Assembly: GCA_030748415.1 (NCBI GenBank)
Contig: JASMMA010000001.1
Span: forward strand, 1 to 64,000
DNA: 64,000 nucleotides
Direction: 5' to 3'
DNA from: Planctomycetota bacterium
GTDB taxonomy: Bacteria > Planctomycetota > UBA1135
Shown: positions 1 to 7,494 of the stretch, one piece after another
How the letters are laid out: every line of letters starts with the position of its first letter
Position numbering within the stretch: the stretch's first letter is position 1
Made by a program: the position numbers and the translations under genes
The notes under the pieces: generated by a model
Told to the model about the DNA's origin: nothing
Database searches by the model: none
The model's input: the letters and a program-made list of their open reading frames with translations, nothing else

Positions 1-127
1 CTTTGTCAACGAGTCTCTTTGGGGGGTATTACAACTTTTTCTCTTTTTTTGACCCAATCGGGGGGGTCAGTGTCTTGGTGGGGGTGGGGGACTGGGTGCT
101 CAGGCCCTTCCTCTACTACCCGTAAAT
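1..127. other. G-rich non-coding start of window
   Basis: No gene is visible here. The stretch holds several long G-runs on the + strand (about 19-26, 61-66, 79-90 and 93-95) between T-rich segments. The last runs are close enough to form a G-quadruplex with one long loop in principle, but nothing links this to a function. It may be the 3' untranslated end of a gene lying outside the window. Confidence 0.4.
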
Positions 128-164
128 GAGGAGAGAGAATTACTTTCTCCTCTTTTCTTCTTTC
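128..164 (+). terminator. Possible intrinsic terminator upstream of eboE-like gene
   Basis: A 9-bp stem (128-136 with 144-152, one G-U pair) and a 7-base loop are followed by TTTTCTTCTTTC. The stem is purine-rich on one arm and weak in GC, so termination strength is uncertain. The same GAGGAGA-type stem recurs in the clear terminator after rplI, which supports the call. It would end transcription entering from the left of the window. Confidence 0.4.
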
Positions 165-186
165 ATGCTAAGTTGGAGACTGCTTC

Positions 187-1383
187 ATGGAAACTAGTCC
201 CTCCTCTCTTCGGCCTGAAGGTGTGACCGATTTGGTTCCCCGTTTGGCCCTATGCGGAAATGTATTTCCGGGTGACACGATGGGGAGTGTTTTTTCGGCA
301 TTGGACGGGCCCGCCCGCGAGTTCGCCGAACAGTTGCGTTCTCAGGGGTGGTTGCAACCGGTGGGATTTGGTTTGTATTTATCTGATTGTGCCGTCTCCG
401 AATTGGCCCGAACACCCAGCAAGCAAATGCGGCTCCTGAAATGTTTGGCGGATGCCGGTCTGGAACCCTGGACCGCGAATGCCTTCCCTTTTGGTGGATT
501 TCACTCAGCTTCCGTTAAGGAGGCCGCCTTCATGCCTGACTGGCGCGATTCTCGGCGTCCATCTTTTACTTGTCGGGTTGCCGAAGCATTGACTGGACTC
601 CTCATGCCTGGAGATCGGGGTTCGGTTTCGAGTTGTCCCCTGGGCTATGGCCCTGACGCTCGCCGCTCTCAGAAGAGTCTTGATTATCTGCGCCGCGCCC
701 AAGCAGGGTTGCTGCGCTTGGAAGAGCGAACAGGGGTGCGATTAACTTTAGGGCTGGAGCCCGAGCCAGATGGTTCCTTTGAGCGAGTGTCTGACCTTGC
801 GGATTGGTTGGCTACCCAGCTGTATATTGAGACTCCTATTGCTGACCGGCGAGTTGGGGTATGTTGGGATTTGTGTCATTCCGCCGTCGTGGGGGAGTCT
901 CCGGAAGAAGCTTTGGCCGCTTTAGCAAAGCACGGCATTCCCCTGAGCAAAGTTCAAATATCTTCGGCACTCTCCTTAGAGGGAGGAATCAATCCTGAGC
1001 AAATGCTCCGCCTTGAAGAACTTTGTGCTGATCCTTGGCTTCATCAAGTGCGGGGTACCCTTTCCGATGGTCGCCCCTTTGCCTACAGTGACCTTCCTCG
1101 CTTGCTGGAAAACCAAGCTGTTGTCGAAGCTATTGATACTCTTCGAGTGCATTGCCATGTCCCAGTCCATCAAACGGATTTTGGCGATGGCCTCACGGGC
1201 ACCCCCTGGAGGGAAGCTGTTACCCTTGCTCATCAAGCGGGTTGTCTTGATTTCGAGCTGGAAACCTACACGCTTTCAGCTCTTCCACCTGCGTATCTTG
1301 AGCGAGGGGGTCTTATTGGCACAATGACCGCTGAAATGTTGGTATGTGGGGCGGCCCTGTGGCCCGAATCGCCTGCGGTTTGA
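187..1383 (+). CDS. eboE: EboE-like TIM-barrel protein
   Basis: 398 aa. The protein resembles EboE, a xylose-isomerase-like TIM-barrel protein named for a role in metabolite traffic. I recognise the N-terminal pattern LALCGNVFPGDT, then NAFPFGGFH near residue 100, VKEAAFMPDW, and the SSCPLGYGP stretch near residue 150. Later acidic and histidine positions (LEPEPDG, VCWDLCH, VHCHVPVH) fit a metal-binding barrel. EboE normally sits in an ebo cluster with other eboABCDF genes; none of these is visible here, although the cluster could lie to the left. The start is supported by TTGGAG at 173-178. A perfect 9-bp inverted repeat follows the stop directly. The family assignment is from memory of its motifs; the chemistry is unknown. 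Confidence 0.72.
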   Translation: METSPSSLRPEGVTDLVPRLALCGNVFPGDTMGSVFSALDGPAREFAEQLRSQGWLQPVGFGLYLSDCAVSELARTPSKQMRLLKCLADAGLEPWTANAFPFGGFHSASVKEAAFMPDWRDSRRPSFTCRVAEALTGLLMPGDRGSVSSCPLGYGPDARRSQKSLDYLRRAQAGLLRLEERTGVRLTLGLEPEPDGSFERVSDLADWLATQLYIETPIADRRVGVCWDLCHSAVVGESPEEALAALAKHGIPLSKVQISSALSLEGGINPEQMLRLEELCADPWLHQVRGTLSDGRPFAYSDLPRLLENQAVVEAIDTLRVHCHVPVHQTDFGDGLTGTPWREAVTLAHQAGCLDFELETYTLSALPPAYLERGGLIGTMTAEMLVCGAALWPESPAV

Positions 1384-1390
1384 GTCCCGC

Positions 1391-1409
1391 AGAGAGCAGT
1401 CTGCTCTCT
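1391..1409 (+). other. Perfect inverted repeat after eboE-like gene
   Basis: Two 9-base arms (1391-1399 and 1401-1409) are separated by a single T, seven bases after the eboE-like stop. There is no T-tract, so it is not a classical terminator. Its right arm touches the -35 hexamer of the tRNA promoter. It could be a transcript-end hairpin or a protein-binding palindrome. Confidence 0.5.
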
Positions 1410-1437
1410 TGACTCGCTGGGGGGACTCTTTTATTCT
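1409..1437 (+). promoter_or_regulatory. Sigma-70-type promoter of tRNA-Glu
   Basis: TTGACT (1409-1414) and TATTCT (1432-1437) are separated by exactly 17 bases, close to the housekeeping consensus. The expected start near 1444 falls in a GC-rich discriminator (GCTCGGCCC), as is usual for stable-RNA promoters under stringent control. A 6-bp hairpin (1451-1456 with 1462-1467) lies in the tRNA leader. Confidence 0.75.
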
Positions 1438-1471
1438 GCTCGGCCCATTTCCGGGTAAGCCACCCGGGAAC

Positions 1472-1549
1472 GGCCCCATCGTCTAGTCTGGCCTAGGACA
1501 CCAGGTTTTCATCCTGGCAACAGGGGTTCAAATCCCCTTGGGGTCACCA
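1472..1549 (+). tRNA. tRNA-Glu (anticodon TTC)
   Basis: A full cloverleaf can be drawn: acceptor stem 1472-1478 with 1539-1545 (one G-U pair), D arm 1481-1499, anticodon stem 1501-1505 with 1513-1517, and T stem 1522-1526 with 1534-1538 around TTCAAAT. The anticodon TTC is at 1508-1510 and reads GAA/GAG. CCA is encoded at 1547-1549. It has its own promoter upstream and an intrinsic terminator directly downstream, so it is a single-gene transcription unit. Confidence 0.95.
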
Positions 1550-1553
1550 CCAC

Positions 1554-1584
1554 CCCGGCAATCGCAAGTTTGCCGGGTTTTTTT
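1554..1584 (+). terminator. Intrinsic terminator after tRNA-Glu
   Basis: A perfect 8-bp GC-rich stem (1554-1561 with 1570-1577) is followed by seven T (1578-1584). It starts four bases after the tRNA CCA. The end of the T-tract overlaps the stop codon of the convergent xerC gene (1583-1585 read on the minus strand). Confidence 0.9.
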
Positions 1585-2521
1585 ATTCCCCTTCTGCCAT
1601 TGGGTGGGCTTGTTGGTAGAGCTTGCGAAGGCCCTCAAGAGAGACATGCGTATAAATCTGAGTGGTCCCCAGGCTAGCGTGCCCTAAGAGTTCTTGAACC
1701 GTTCGCAGGTCAGCCCCCCGGCGCAGAAGATGAGTCGCAAAAGAGTGGCGAAGAGTGTGGGGAGAGCAGGCGCGATGAATTCCAGCCTTCTCCAAATAGC
1801 GTTGCAAAATCCTGCGCAGGGAACGATCAGAGAGACGCTTTCCTCGAGGATTCAGGAAGAGGGCCTCGCGGTTCAAGCGGCGGAGAGATTTTTGAGTGAG
1901 ATAATCTTGGAGCGCTTTCTTGGCAGGCCCACCAAGCATGGCCCAGCGTTCTTTTCTGCCCTTTCCACGCAACAGAACTCGGCCCCTCTTGAGGTCCAAA
2001 TCTTGCTCATCCAAGCCCACGAGTTCTGATGCTCGGCAACCAGTGGAGTACAAAACCTCAAGAAGGCCGCGGTCTCTTTTGCCCTCGGGATCATCCACCG
2101 AACTTGGAGAGGCGAGCAGTGCGTCAACCTCCTCCTCCTCTAGATAGCGTGGGAGCTTTCGGCTCTGCTTGGGTGCCTTCAGCGAGAGAGCAGGGTGCTG
2201 AGTGATATGGCCAGTTTCTTCCAACCAATGAAAGAAGGACCGAATCGAGGACAAGTGGCGGGCGATGCTGGCCGGACCTAAGCCCTGGGCAGAAAGGCCA
2301 GCAAGGTGGAGCCGTAGCCGTGCGGGGCGGACATGGGCAGGGGTCGCGGGTGGGGTTTTCGATTCAGCCAGGAATGAGAAGAGAGCACCCAGGTCCCGCT
2401 CGTAAGCGCGAAGGGTGTGGGGACTCATCTGCCGAACCTCTCGAATATGGCGCAGGAAGGCCTGACATTCTTTTTGCCAAACTTCGGGCAACTCCCGGGG
2501 TGGGTCCTCCTTTTTTGTCAT
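1583..2521 (-). CDS. xerC: Site-specific tyrosine recombinase XerC/XerD
   Basis: 312 aa from the ATG at 2521; a GTG nine codons further upstream is possible but would overlap pabB. The N-terminal SAM-like DNA-binding domain spans about residues 15-110 (MSPHTLRAYERDL). The catalytic domain carries the integrase set: Arg in GCRASELVGL, Lys in GKGRKER, HTLRHSFATHLL, LLGHASLGTTQIYTHV with the nucleophile Tyr. Length and the compact form match housekeeping Xer recombinases that resolve chromosome dimers at dif, rather than phage integrases. Whether it is XerC or XerD cannot be told from the sequence alone. It is divergent from pabB with only 21 bases between the two start codons. Confidence 0.88.
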   Translation of the reverse strand: MTKKEDPPRELPEVWQKECQAFLRHIREVRQMSPHTLRAYERDLGALFSFLAESKTPPATPAHVRPARLRLHLAGLSAQGLGPASIARHLSSIRSFFHWLEETGHITQHPALSLKAPKQSRKLPRYLEEEEVDALLASPSSVDDPEGKRDRGLLEVLYSTGCRASELVGLDEQDLDLKRGRVLLRGKGRKERWAMLGGPAKKALQDYLTQKSLRRLNREALFLNPRGKRLSDRSLRRILQRYLEKAGIHRACSPHTLRHSFATHLLRRGADLRTVQELLGHASLGTTQIYTHVSLEGLRKLYQQAHPMAEGE

Positions 2522-2542
2522 CGTGCGACATAATAGGGGGGC

Positions 2543-3955
2543 ATGCACCTACTCCAGACCCAGGTTCTTGGGACTTGTTCAGGCCCGCCACCTGAACAAC
2601 TCTTGAAAGCTCTTCCGAAGGGCACCCGCCCAGTGCTCTTGGATAGCTCTGATGGCTCTGGATGGTCCTTCTTGGCCTGGGATCCAGATTGCGTCCTAGA
2701 GGGCACCCTTTCCCCTGACTCAGATTCGCGCACTAGGTGGCCCCTCTCTAGGGAAGATCCGGGGCGGTTGCTGGAAGAAGCCACAGCGAACGAAATGTGG
2801 CAACCGTCAACCGAGCTACCAGGAGAAGCATGGGGCGGTGGGTGGATTGGTTGGATGTCGTTTGAATGCGGCCACGCCTGGGAGTCATTTCCCTGGACCG
2901 AGGCTCCATCCTGTTCCCTTCCCGATTTTTGTTTTGCCCGCTATCGAAAAGGGATCGCCTTTTCTCCCGATGGTGAGCTCCACTTATGTTTGACGCAAGA
3001 GTTGGGAAATGAAGAACTCTCTGAAAAAACAGAGCTACTGGATAGTTTCCAATCTTTGCTCCATAGCTGTGAGGGTCTATCTTCAGGTGGAGAAGAAGCT
3101 AATTGCGAAATGCTGGAAGGTTTACAGTCCTCCTCATCACCTGAGAGCTTTCAAGAAAAAGTTTCTTTGTTGCGCGATTGGATTGGTGCCGGTGAACTTT
3201 TTCAGGCAAACCTCTCCCATTTAATGGGGGCCCCTTTTCGTAAATCACCTCGCCTGCTTTATTCCCAAGTGCGCCAGGCGCAGGAAACTGCAATGAGTGC
3301 GTATTGGGAAAACGAAAAGGGGCACGCTCTTCTGTCTTGGTCGCCTGAGCGGTTTCTCAAGATTGATGGGGAGCAACTTCAGACCAGCCCCATAAAGGGG
3401 ACAGCACCCCGTGGTTTGACTCCGGTTGAGGACCAAGAACTCATCGCTGAGCTTGAAAGCAATGAAAAGGAGCGAGCCGAGCTAACTATGATTGTAGATA
3501 TGGCTCGCAATGACTTGGGCCGAGTTGCGAAATCTGGAAAGGTGCACGTTGTGTCGGCTGGAAAAGTTGAACACTTTTCCACTTTGCATCACCGAACCGC
3601 CCTTGTGAATGCTGAGTGGAATCCAAGCCAAGGGATTTCGGCTCTTTTTCGGTCTGCATTTCCACCTGCATCTGTAACAGGAGCCCCCAAAGTCCGAGCG
3701 CTCCAAGCTATTGCTGAACTGGAAAGAGAAAGTCGGGGCCCTTATTGCGGTAGCTTTGGAATTTGGCAGCCCGGAGTGAATCGCGGTGAGTTTTCGGTTT
3801 TAATTCGGACGGCCACATGCATGAGTGACCGCCTTCAGGTGCGAGTTGGGGCGGGAATCGTTTGGGATTCACAACCAGAAAAAGAATGGAATGAAACATT
3901 GCTCAAGGCGCGTTATTTGGAATGTGCTACACCCTCCATTCAATCGTGCCGATGA
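2543..3955 (+). CDS. pabB: Aminodeoxychorismate synthase component I
   Basis: 470 aa, chorismate-utilising enzyme family. The glutamine-tunnel N-terminal domain includes GGGWIGWMSFECG. The catalytic core includes LFQANLSHLM, PIKGTAPRG, MIVDMARNDLGRV, SVTGAPKVRA and YCGSFGIW. The Lys in PIKGT is diagnostic of PabB; anthranilate synthase has Ala there. The enzyme would convert chorismate to 4-amino-4-deoxychorismate for folate synthesis, with ammonia from a PabA-type amidotransferase that is not in this window. Its stop overlaps the pabC start (ATGA), so the two are translationally coupled. An AGGGGGG run ends one base before the ATG, closer than a normal ribosome-binding site. Confidence 0.93.
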   Translation: MHLLQTQVLGTCSGPPPEQLLKALPKGTRPVLLDSSDGSGWSFLAWDPDCVLEGTLSPDSDSRTRWPLSREDPGRLLEEATANEMWQPSTELPGEAWGGGWIGWMSFECGHAWESFPWTEAPSCSLPDFCFARYRKGIAFSPDGELHLCLTQELGNEELSEKTELLDSFQSLLHSCEGLSSGGEEANCEMLEGLQSSSSPESFQEKVSLLRDWIGAGELFQANLSHLMGAPFRKSPRLLYSQVRQAQETAMSAYWENEKGHALLSWSPERFLKIDGEQLQTSPIKGTAPRGLTPVEDQELIAELESNEKERAELTMIVDMARNDLGRVAKSGKVHVVSAGKVEHFSTLHHRTALVNAEWNPSQGISALFRSAFPPASVTGAPKVRALQAIAELERESRGPYCGSFGIWQPGVNRGEFSVLIRTATCMSDRLQVRVGAGIVWDSQPEKEWNETLLKARYLECATPSIQSCR

Positions 3956-4779
3956 GGCGACTTGTTGAAATCGTTTTGTTGAGAGGGAAGGTAGTTTCTC
4001 CGGAGACTCCCATTGTTCCTGGGAACGCTCTTGGCCTTTTACGCGGAGAGGGAGTATTTGAATCTTTTCTCGTTTCAAATGGTACTCCACCATCAAACCT
4101 GAGTCGCCATGCTGAACGATTGAGAACTTCAGCGGACTTGCTTCACCTTTCGGGAGAAGTGCCGAATTTAGAATCTGCGTTTGCCGAAATCCAACCTCAT
4201 GTTATGGAAGGGGATTGGCGTGTTCGCTTTTCTCTATACCGCTTGGACAAGGAGAATCTTCTTCCTGTTTGGACTGCGGGTCACGCCGCCCCGCCACCTC
4301 AGGAGGTTGACCTGTTCCTCTCTACGCTTTGCCGAGACCCAATGAACCCTCTGGCTCAAGCGAAAACGATTTCTCGCGCCGCCGAACAATGGGCAGCCCG
4401 AGCGGCTCAGGAAAGGGGGGCCTTTGATGCTCTACTTCCTTCAACGAATGGCGAACTCGCCGAATGCACGAGCGCCAATTTGCTTTTCTGGGACGGGTCC
4501 ACGCTTTGTACGCCTTCCTTGGACTGTGGCATTCTTGGGGGAACGACTCGGGCCGATTTACTGGAAAGATGCCTCAGGGTGGGGATTCCATACCAGGAGG
4601 GACACTTCCCACTGGATAGTTTGAAGAAAGCAGAGGAGCTCTTTGTGACCAATGCCGTTATTGGTGTTATTCCAGTTAGGAGGGTTCTGGGGCTTGGTCA
4701 GGAATTCCCTGGTGCTGGGGGCCCTTTTCTTCAAACCCTTCGGGGGGCTTATCTTGGGCGGAAGGTCTCCCCGTCTTGA
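3952..4779 (+). CDS. pabC: Aminodeoxychorismate lyase (class IV PLP)
   Basis: 275 aa from the ATG at 3952, which overlaps the pabB stop. It is a fold-type IV PLP enzyme like branched-chain aminotransferases and PabC. Visible landmarks are LRGEGVFESF near the N-terminus, Arg in LSRHAERLR, the PLP-binding Lys in AQAKTISRAAEQ, GELAECTSANLLFWDG, and LGGTTRADLLE for phosphate binding. The position after pabB strongly favours 4-amino-4-deoxychorismate lyase, which releases p-aminobenzoate and pyruvate. A D-amino-acid or branched-chain aminotransferase would be the alternative on sequence alone. Confidence 0.87.
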   Translation: MRRLVEIVLLRGKVVSPETPIVPGNALGLLRGEGVFESFLVSNGTPPSNLSRHAERLRTSADLLHLSGEVPNLESAFAEIQPHVMEGDWRVRFSLYRLDKENLLPVWTAGHAAPPPQEVDLFLSTLCRDPMNPLAQAKTISRAAEQWAARAAQERGAFDALLPSTNGELAECTSANLLFWDGSTLCTPSLDCGILGGTTRADLLERCLRVGIPYQEGHFPLDSLKKAEELFVTNAVIGVIPVRRVLGLGQEFPGAGGPFLQTLRGAYLGRKVSPS

Positions 4780-4801
4780 CCCGTCTCAACTGAATCGCGC
4801 C

Positions 4802-5629
4802 ATGATTTCTCTTCTTTTCCTCTTCCTTTCACAACCTGCAATCGCAGCTCCTGCGTGGGTACCGCAGGCAGTTTCTCAAGAAGATGTCCTTGAAGAAAAA
4901 ACTGCACTCTTTAAAAAAATCATCAAGGGTCGAGGGCAAGAACCTATGGCCATCAACCATATTGATGGTTTTGCCACTCTTTACTCCGAAGCCCAGGAGC
5001 GTCGTGAAGAAATCGAGGAAAGTTTGGAGTTCGACCCAAAGGAAACAAAAGTTCTGAAAGCCGAGCTGAAAGAGCTTCAAAAGAGGCAAAAAGAAATTGC
5101 TGAAATCGTCTGGTACTCATTCCGGAGAAAAAAGGAGACAAAGGAGCACCACACCCTTTGGAAAGCTGCTGTCTATGCATTTGGGCGAATGCCTCACCAC
5201 GGTGCCAAGTACTTATGGAAGGCCTTTGAAGACAAGCGATTCAATCGGGATGTTGAGTTCCGAGCATTATGTGTGAAGCAGGTTGGATTTACTCGTGACC
5301 TGAAACAAATCGAAGAACTATTAGATTTGCTGGACTACAAAGATGAGGTCGTCGCCGCTGCTTCAGGCGAGGCATTGTCTCAGTATCGCGAAGCTCCCGG
5401 TGATGTACGAAAAGAATGCACAAAGAGCTTGGTGAAAATGTTGGAGTCCTACCACAATGCATCCTTGGACCGCGAGGATAGTGGGGCTGTTCGAGAATAC
5501 CGAACTATTCGCGACCCCTTCCTTCGCGCTTTAACCACCTTTACAAACGAAAGTTTTCGCGATCCCCTTGAGTGGACTCGGTGGTGGAACAAAAACAAGA
5601 AGAAGCAGGAGCTATGGAAAGACAACTAA
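4802..5629 (+). CDS. Secreted HEAT-like repeat protein, function unknown
   Basis: 275 aa. The ATG at 4802 is chosen because it opens a clean signal peptide (MISLLFLFLSQPAIAAPA). An acidic, helical coiled-coil region (about residues 60-105) is followed by helical repeats of HEAT type (AVYAFGRMPHHGAKYLWKAF, FRALCVKQVGFTRDLKQIEE, VVAAASGEALSQYREAPGDV). The C-terminus DPLEWTRWWNKNKKK resembles endings of other secreted HEAT proteins. It is probably a periplasmic scaffold. It is the first of three unrecognised envelope genes lying between pabC and xseA, and it overlaps the next gene by 16 bases. No specific function is assigned. Confidence 0.7.
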   Translation: MISLLFLFLSQPAIAAPAWVPQAVSQEDVLEEKTALFKKIIKGRGQEPMAINHIDGFATLYSEAQERREEIEESLEFDPKETKVLKAELKELQKRQKEIAEIVWYSFRRKKETKEHHTLWKAAVYAFGRMPHHGAKYLWKAFEDKRFNRDVEFRALCVKQVGFTRDLKQIEELLDLLDYKDEVVAAASGEALSQYREAPGDVRKECTKSLVKMLESYHNASLDREDSGAVREYRTIRDPFLRALTTFTNESFRDPLEWTRWWNKNKKKQELWKDN

Positions 5630-6177
5630 TCATATTCTCCCTTTTGTTTGTGTTCTCTTGTGCGAAAAAAGAAGAAACACTCGAACTCATATTTCCTGAT
5701 TCCATGGTCTTGGTCTGGACAGGAGAAGCGGTTGGTGGAACCCGGATTTTGGTGGAGCAACCATTTGATGCTTTTGATTCGAGCTTCGTTTCAGAAAAGA
5801 AGGTCTTGTCTCAGGCTTTTGGTTTAACTGAGGGGGAGTATCTGGTTCGCCTCCATCTTGTTGGTGGAGATGGGCCCATTCAATCGTCAGGTATCTTGAA
5901 TTCCAATAGTGGGCAGTCCTTTGAAACATTCGGAAATCCTCCCCCTGCTTTATCTCCGCGTGCAAAAAGTTTGTGGATTGGTTTAGCCCAAGGTGGATCT
6001 TCTCCTTCCCCAAATCAGAACAGGCGAACCTTTTTGTTGAAAACCAATCGGGACGCTTTGCTGGGAGACCTTCAGTGGTTGAGGGGAGACGAGTCGATTG
6101 AATTAACGAGTCACATTTGGAACGGGAAACAGCGTCTAGATTACTTGGCTCCTGCCATGAATGAAAAAAATGGATAA
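5614..6177 (+). CDS. Putative lipoprotein, function unknown
   Basis: 187 aa. The start at 5614 is supported by AGCAGGAGCT directly upstream and gives a lipoprotein-type signal, MERQLIIFSLLFVFSC, with the lipidated Cys at 16. The mature part looks beta-rich (LELIFPDSMVLVWTGEAVGG, GEYLVRLHLVGG) with no motif I recognise. It starts inside the previous gene and ends inside the next one, so the three proteins at 4802-7489 are co-expressed and may act together at the envelope. Confidence 0.72.
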   Translation: MERQLIIFSLLFVFSCAKKEETLELIFPDSMVLVWTGEAVGGTRILVEQPFDAFDSSFVSEKKVLSQAFGLTEGEYLVRLHLVGGDGPIQSSGILNSNSGQSFETFGNPPPALSPRAKSLWIGLAQGGSSPSPNQNRRTFLLKTNRDALLGDLQWLRGDESIELTSHIWNGKQRLDYLAPAMNEKNG

Positions 6178-7489
6178 CCCTTATCCTGATTCGGAAAACG
6201 AAACATCTTTAGAGGCCCGTTCTCATTCAGGTGGCTCCAACCTGAAATTGCGAGATGTTCAAGTCTTAAATCGATCCTTTAAGCGCCTTGCTGAGGTGCA
6301 AGAGGCCCTGCTTGTTCAAATGGGAGAGATTGACAGGCTTCGTACTCGCCGTGAGCGATGGCTGACACCGCTTCTAGCCCTTGCGGGTTTCTCCGCCGCA
6401 GGTGCTGCAGGGTGGTTGGCTTGGGTCCAACAAAACCAGCCAGATAACCCACCAGAAATCCAGGTAATTGCTCCCCAGCAAGAGCCACCCACCATTGTTG
6501 TGCAACCGACACCAGTAACCGTTGAGGCCCCTGCCCAATCGAGCATTTCTCCCGGTGCATTCGAGCGCCTTCTTGGTGAATTGGATTCTCTTAGGGCCGA
6601 GAGCCGTGAAGATAGAAAGCGGATTGCTGAGCTCACGGAGCGTCTTTTTCAAAAGGAACAATCGGGCCTCGCCGAGATGGCTGCCATTGGACTGAATCCT
6701 GCGGCTGTAGATTCCCCCGCACCCTTAACACCTCAGGAACCAGAAGTTGCTGAAGCCTCTGTGAATTCGAGCCCTGCAGAACCACTTTTGAGCCCATGGA
6801 TTGGCGCCTTAAACGGACTGCTTGCTTTGGACGGTTATCCGCATTTTCGCTTCGAGCGAGGAGTGCGCGTAGAAGGGGAACCTGAAATCAGCGAGGTCAC
6901 ACTTTTGGTTTGGAATGTCGGTGGCATGCTGGATAGCGTTGTGAAAGCAGAAACTGCTCACTTTGAACTTCATCGAATGGCTGGTGACCTTGTTCTTAGA
7001 TTGGAGAACGGGAGCCGAACTCGTGCCGGTGCGCGCCACATTCTCCCCGAGCATGGGATTCGTTTTGATTTTTCAGATGTTGATGTGGAATCCTGGAGCC
7101 GCCATTTCCCAGAATTGGTGCCCGTTGGGGGTGCAGACCCTGACCTGATTCAGTCGGTTCGAGCAAACCTCGAAGCTCTCATCTCAGATAAACGACCTTC
7201 CGGCTATTACCGTGTTCCTGTTCTAGGGGATATCGATGGAGGTGTTTTGAAAATGGTGCAGGTGCACCGGTACGACGCTGCTGGACACCTGATGCGGACC
7301 CTTGATGCGGACTCACTTCAAGTTCGGCTCCACGGCAACGGTGATGTGGAACTTTTGTTTCGAGATGGAGTTATCGTAGAGGGTGGTGTTCGGCGGCCAT
7401 TTTTCGATGACCGATTTCGCGCCTATTTGCCTCGCCAGCCTCTGGATGATTGGCGCGCATCTGCAGTTCCCTTCGTAGAGGTCGAGTAG
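6161..7489 (+). CDS. Single-pass membrane protein with coiled coil, function unknown
   Basis: 442 aa. The N-terminus is polar with a short coiled coil (residues 30-65). One membrane segment follows (about 69-90, LTPLLALAGFSAAGAAGWLA), then a Pro/Gln/Val-rich linker, a second coiled coil (about 135-165, RLLGELDSLRAESREDRKRI) and a globular domain from about 210 to the end. The topology suggests cytoplasm-in, periplasmic domain out. Start could be the ATG at 6161 or at 6170; neither has a strong ribosome-binding site. It overlaps the lipoprotein gene and ends five bases before xseA. No family was recognised. Confidence 0.7.
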   Translation: MKKMDNPYPDSENETSLEARSHSGGSNLKLRDVQVLNRSFKRLAEVQEALLVQMGEIDRLRTRRERWLTPLLALAGFSAAGAAGWLAWVQQNQPDNPPEIQVIAPQQEPPTIVVQPTPVTVEAPAQSSISPGAFERLLGELDSLRAESREDRKRIAELTERLFQKEQSGLAEMAAIGLNPAAVDSPAPLTPQEPEVAEASVNSSPAEPLLSPWIGALNGLLALDGYPHFRFERGVRVEGEPEISEVTLLVWNVGGMLDSVVKAETAHFELHRMAGDLVLRLENGSRTRAGARHILPEHGIRFDFSDVDVESWSRHFPELVPVGGADPDLIQSVRANLEALISDKRPSGYYRVPVLGDIDGGVLKMVQVHRYDAAGHLMRTLDADSLQVRLHGNGDVELLFRDGVIVEGGVRRPFFDDRFRAYLPRQPLDDWRASAVPFVEVE

Positions 7490-7494
7490 CTCCC

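Noticed and set aside
1-95. G-quadruplex regulatory element
   Set aside because: G-runs are present but spacing includes one long loop and no gene or promoter is tied to them; noted only as composition.
1583-2521. Phage or island integrase next to a tRNA gene
   Set aside because: Length, compact domains and lack of any island genes or tRNA 3' repeat fit a housekeeping XerC/D. The neighbours are core metabolic genes.
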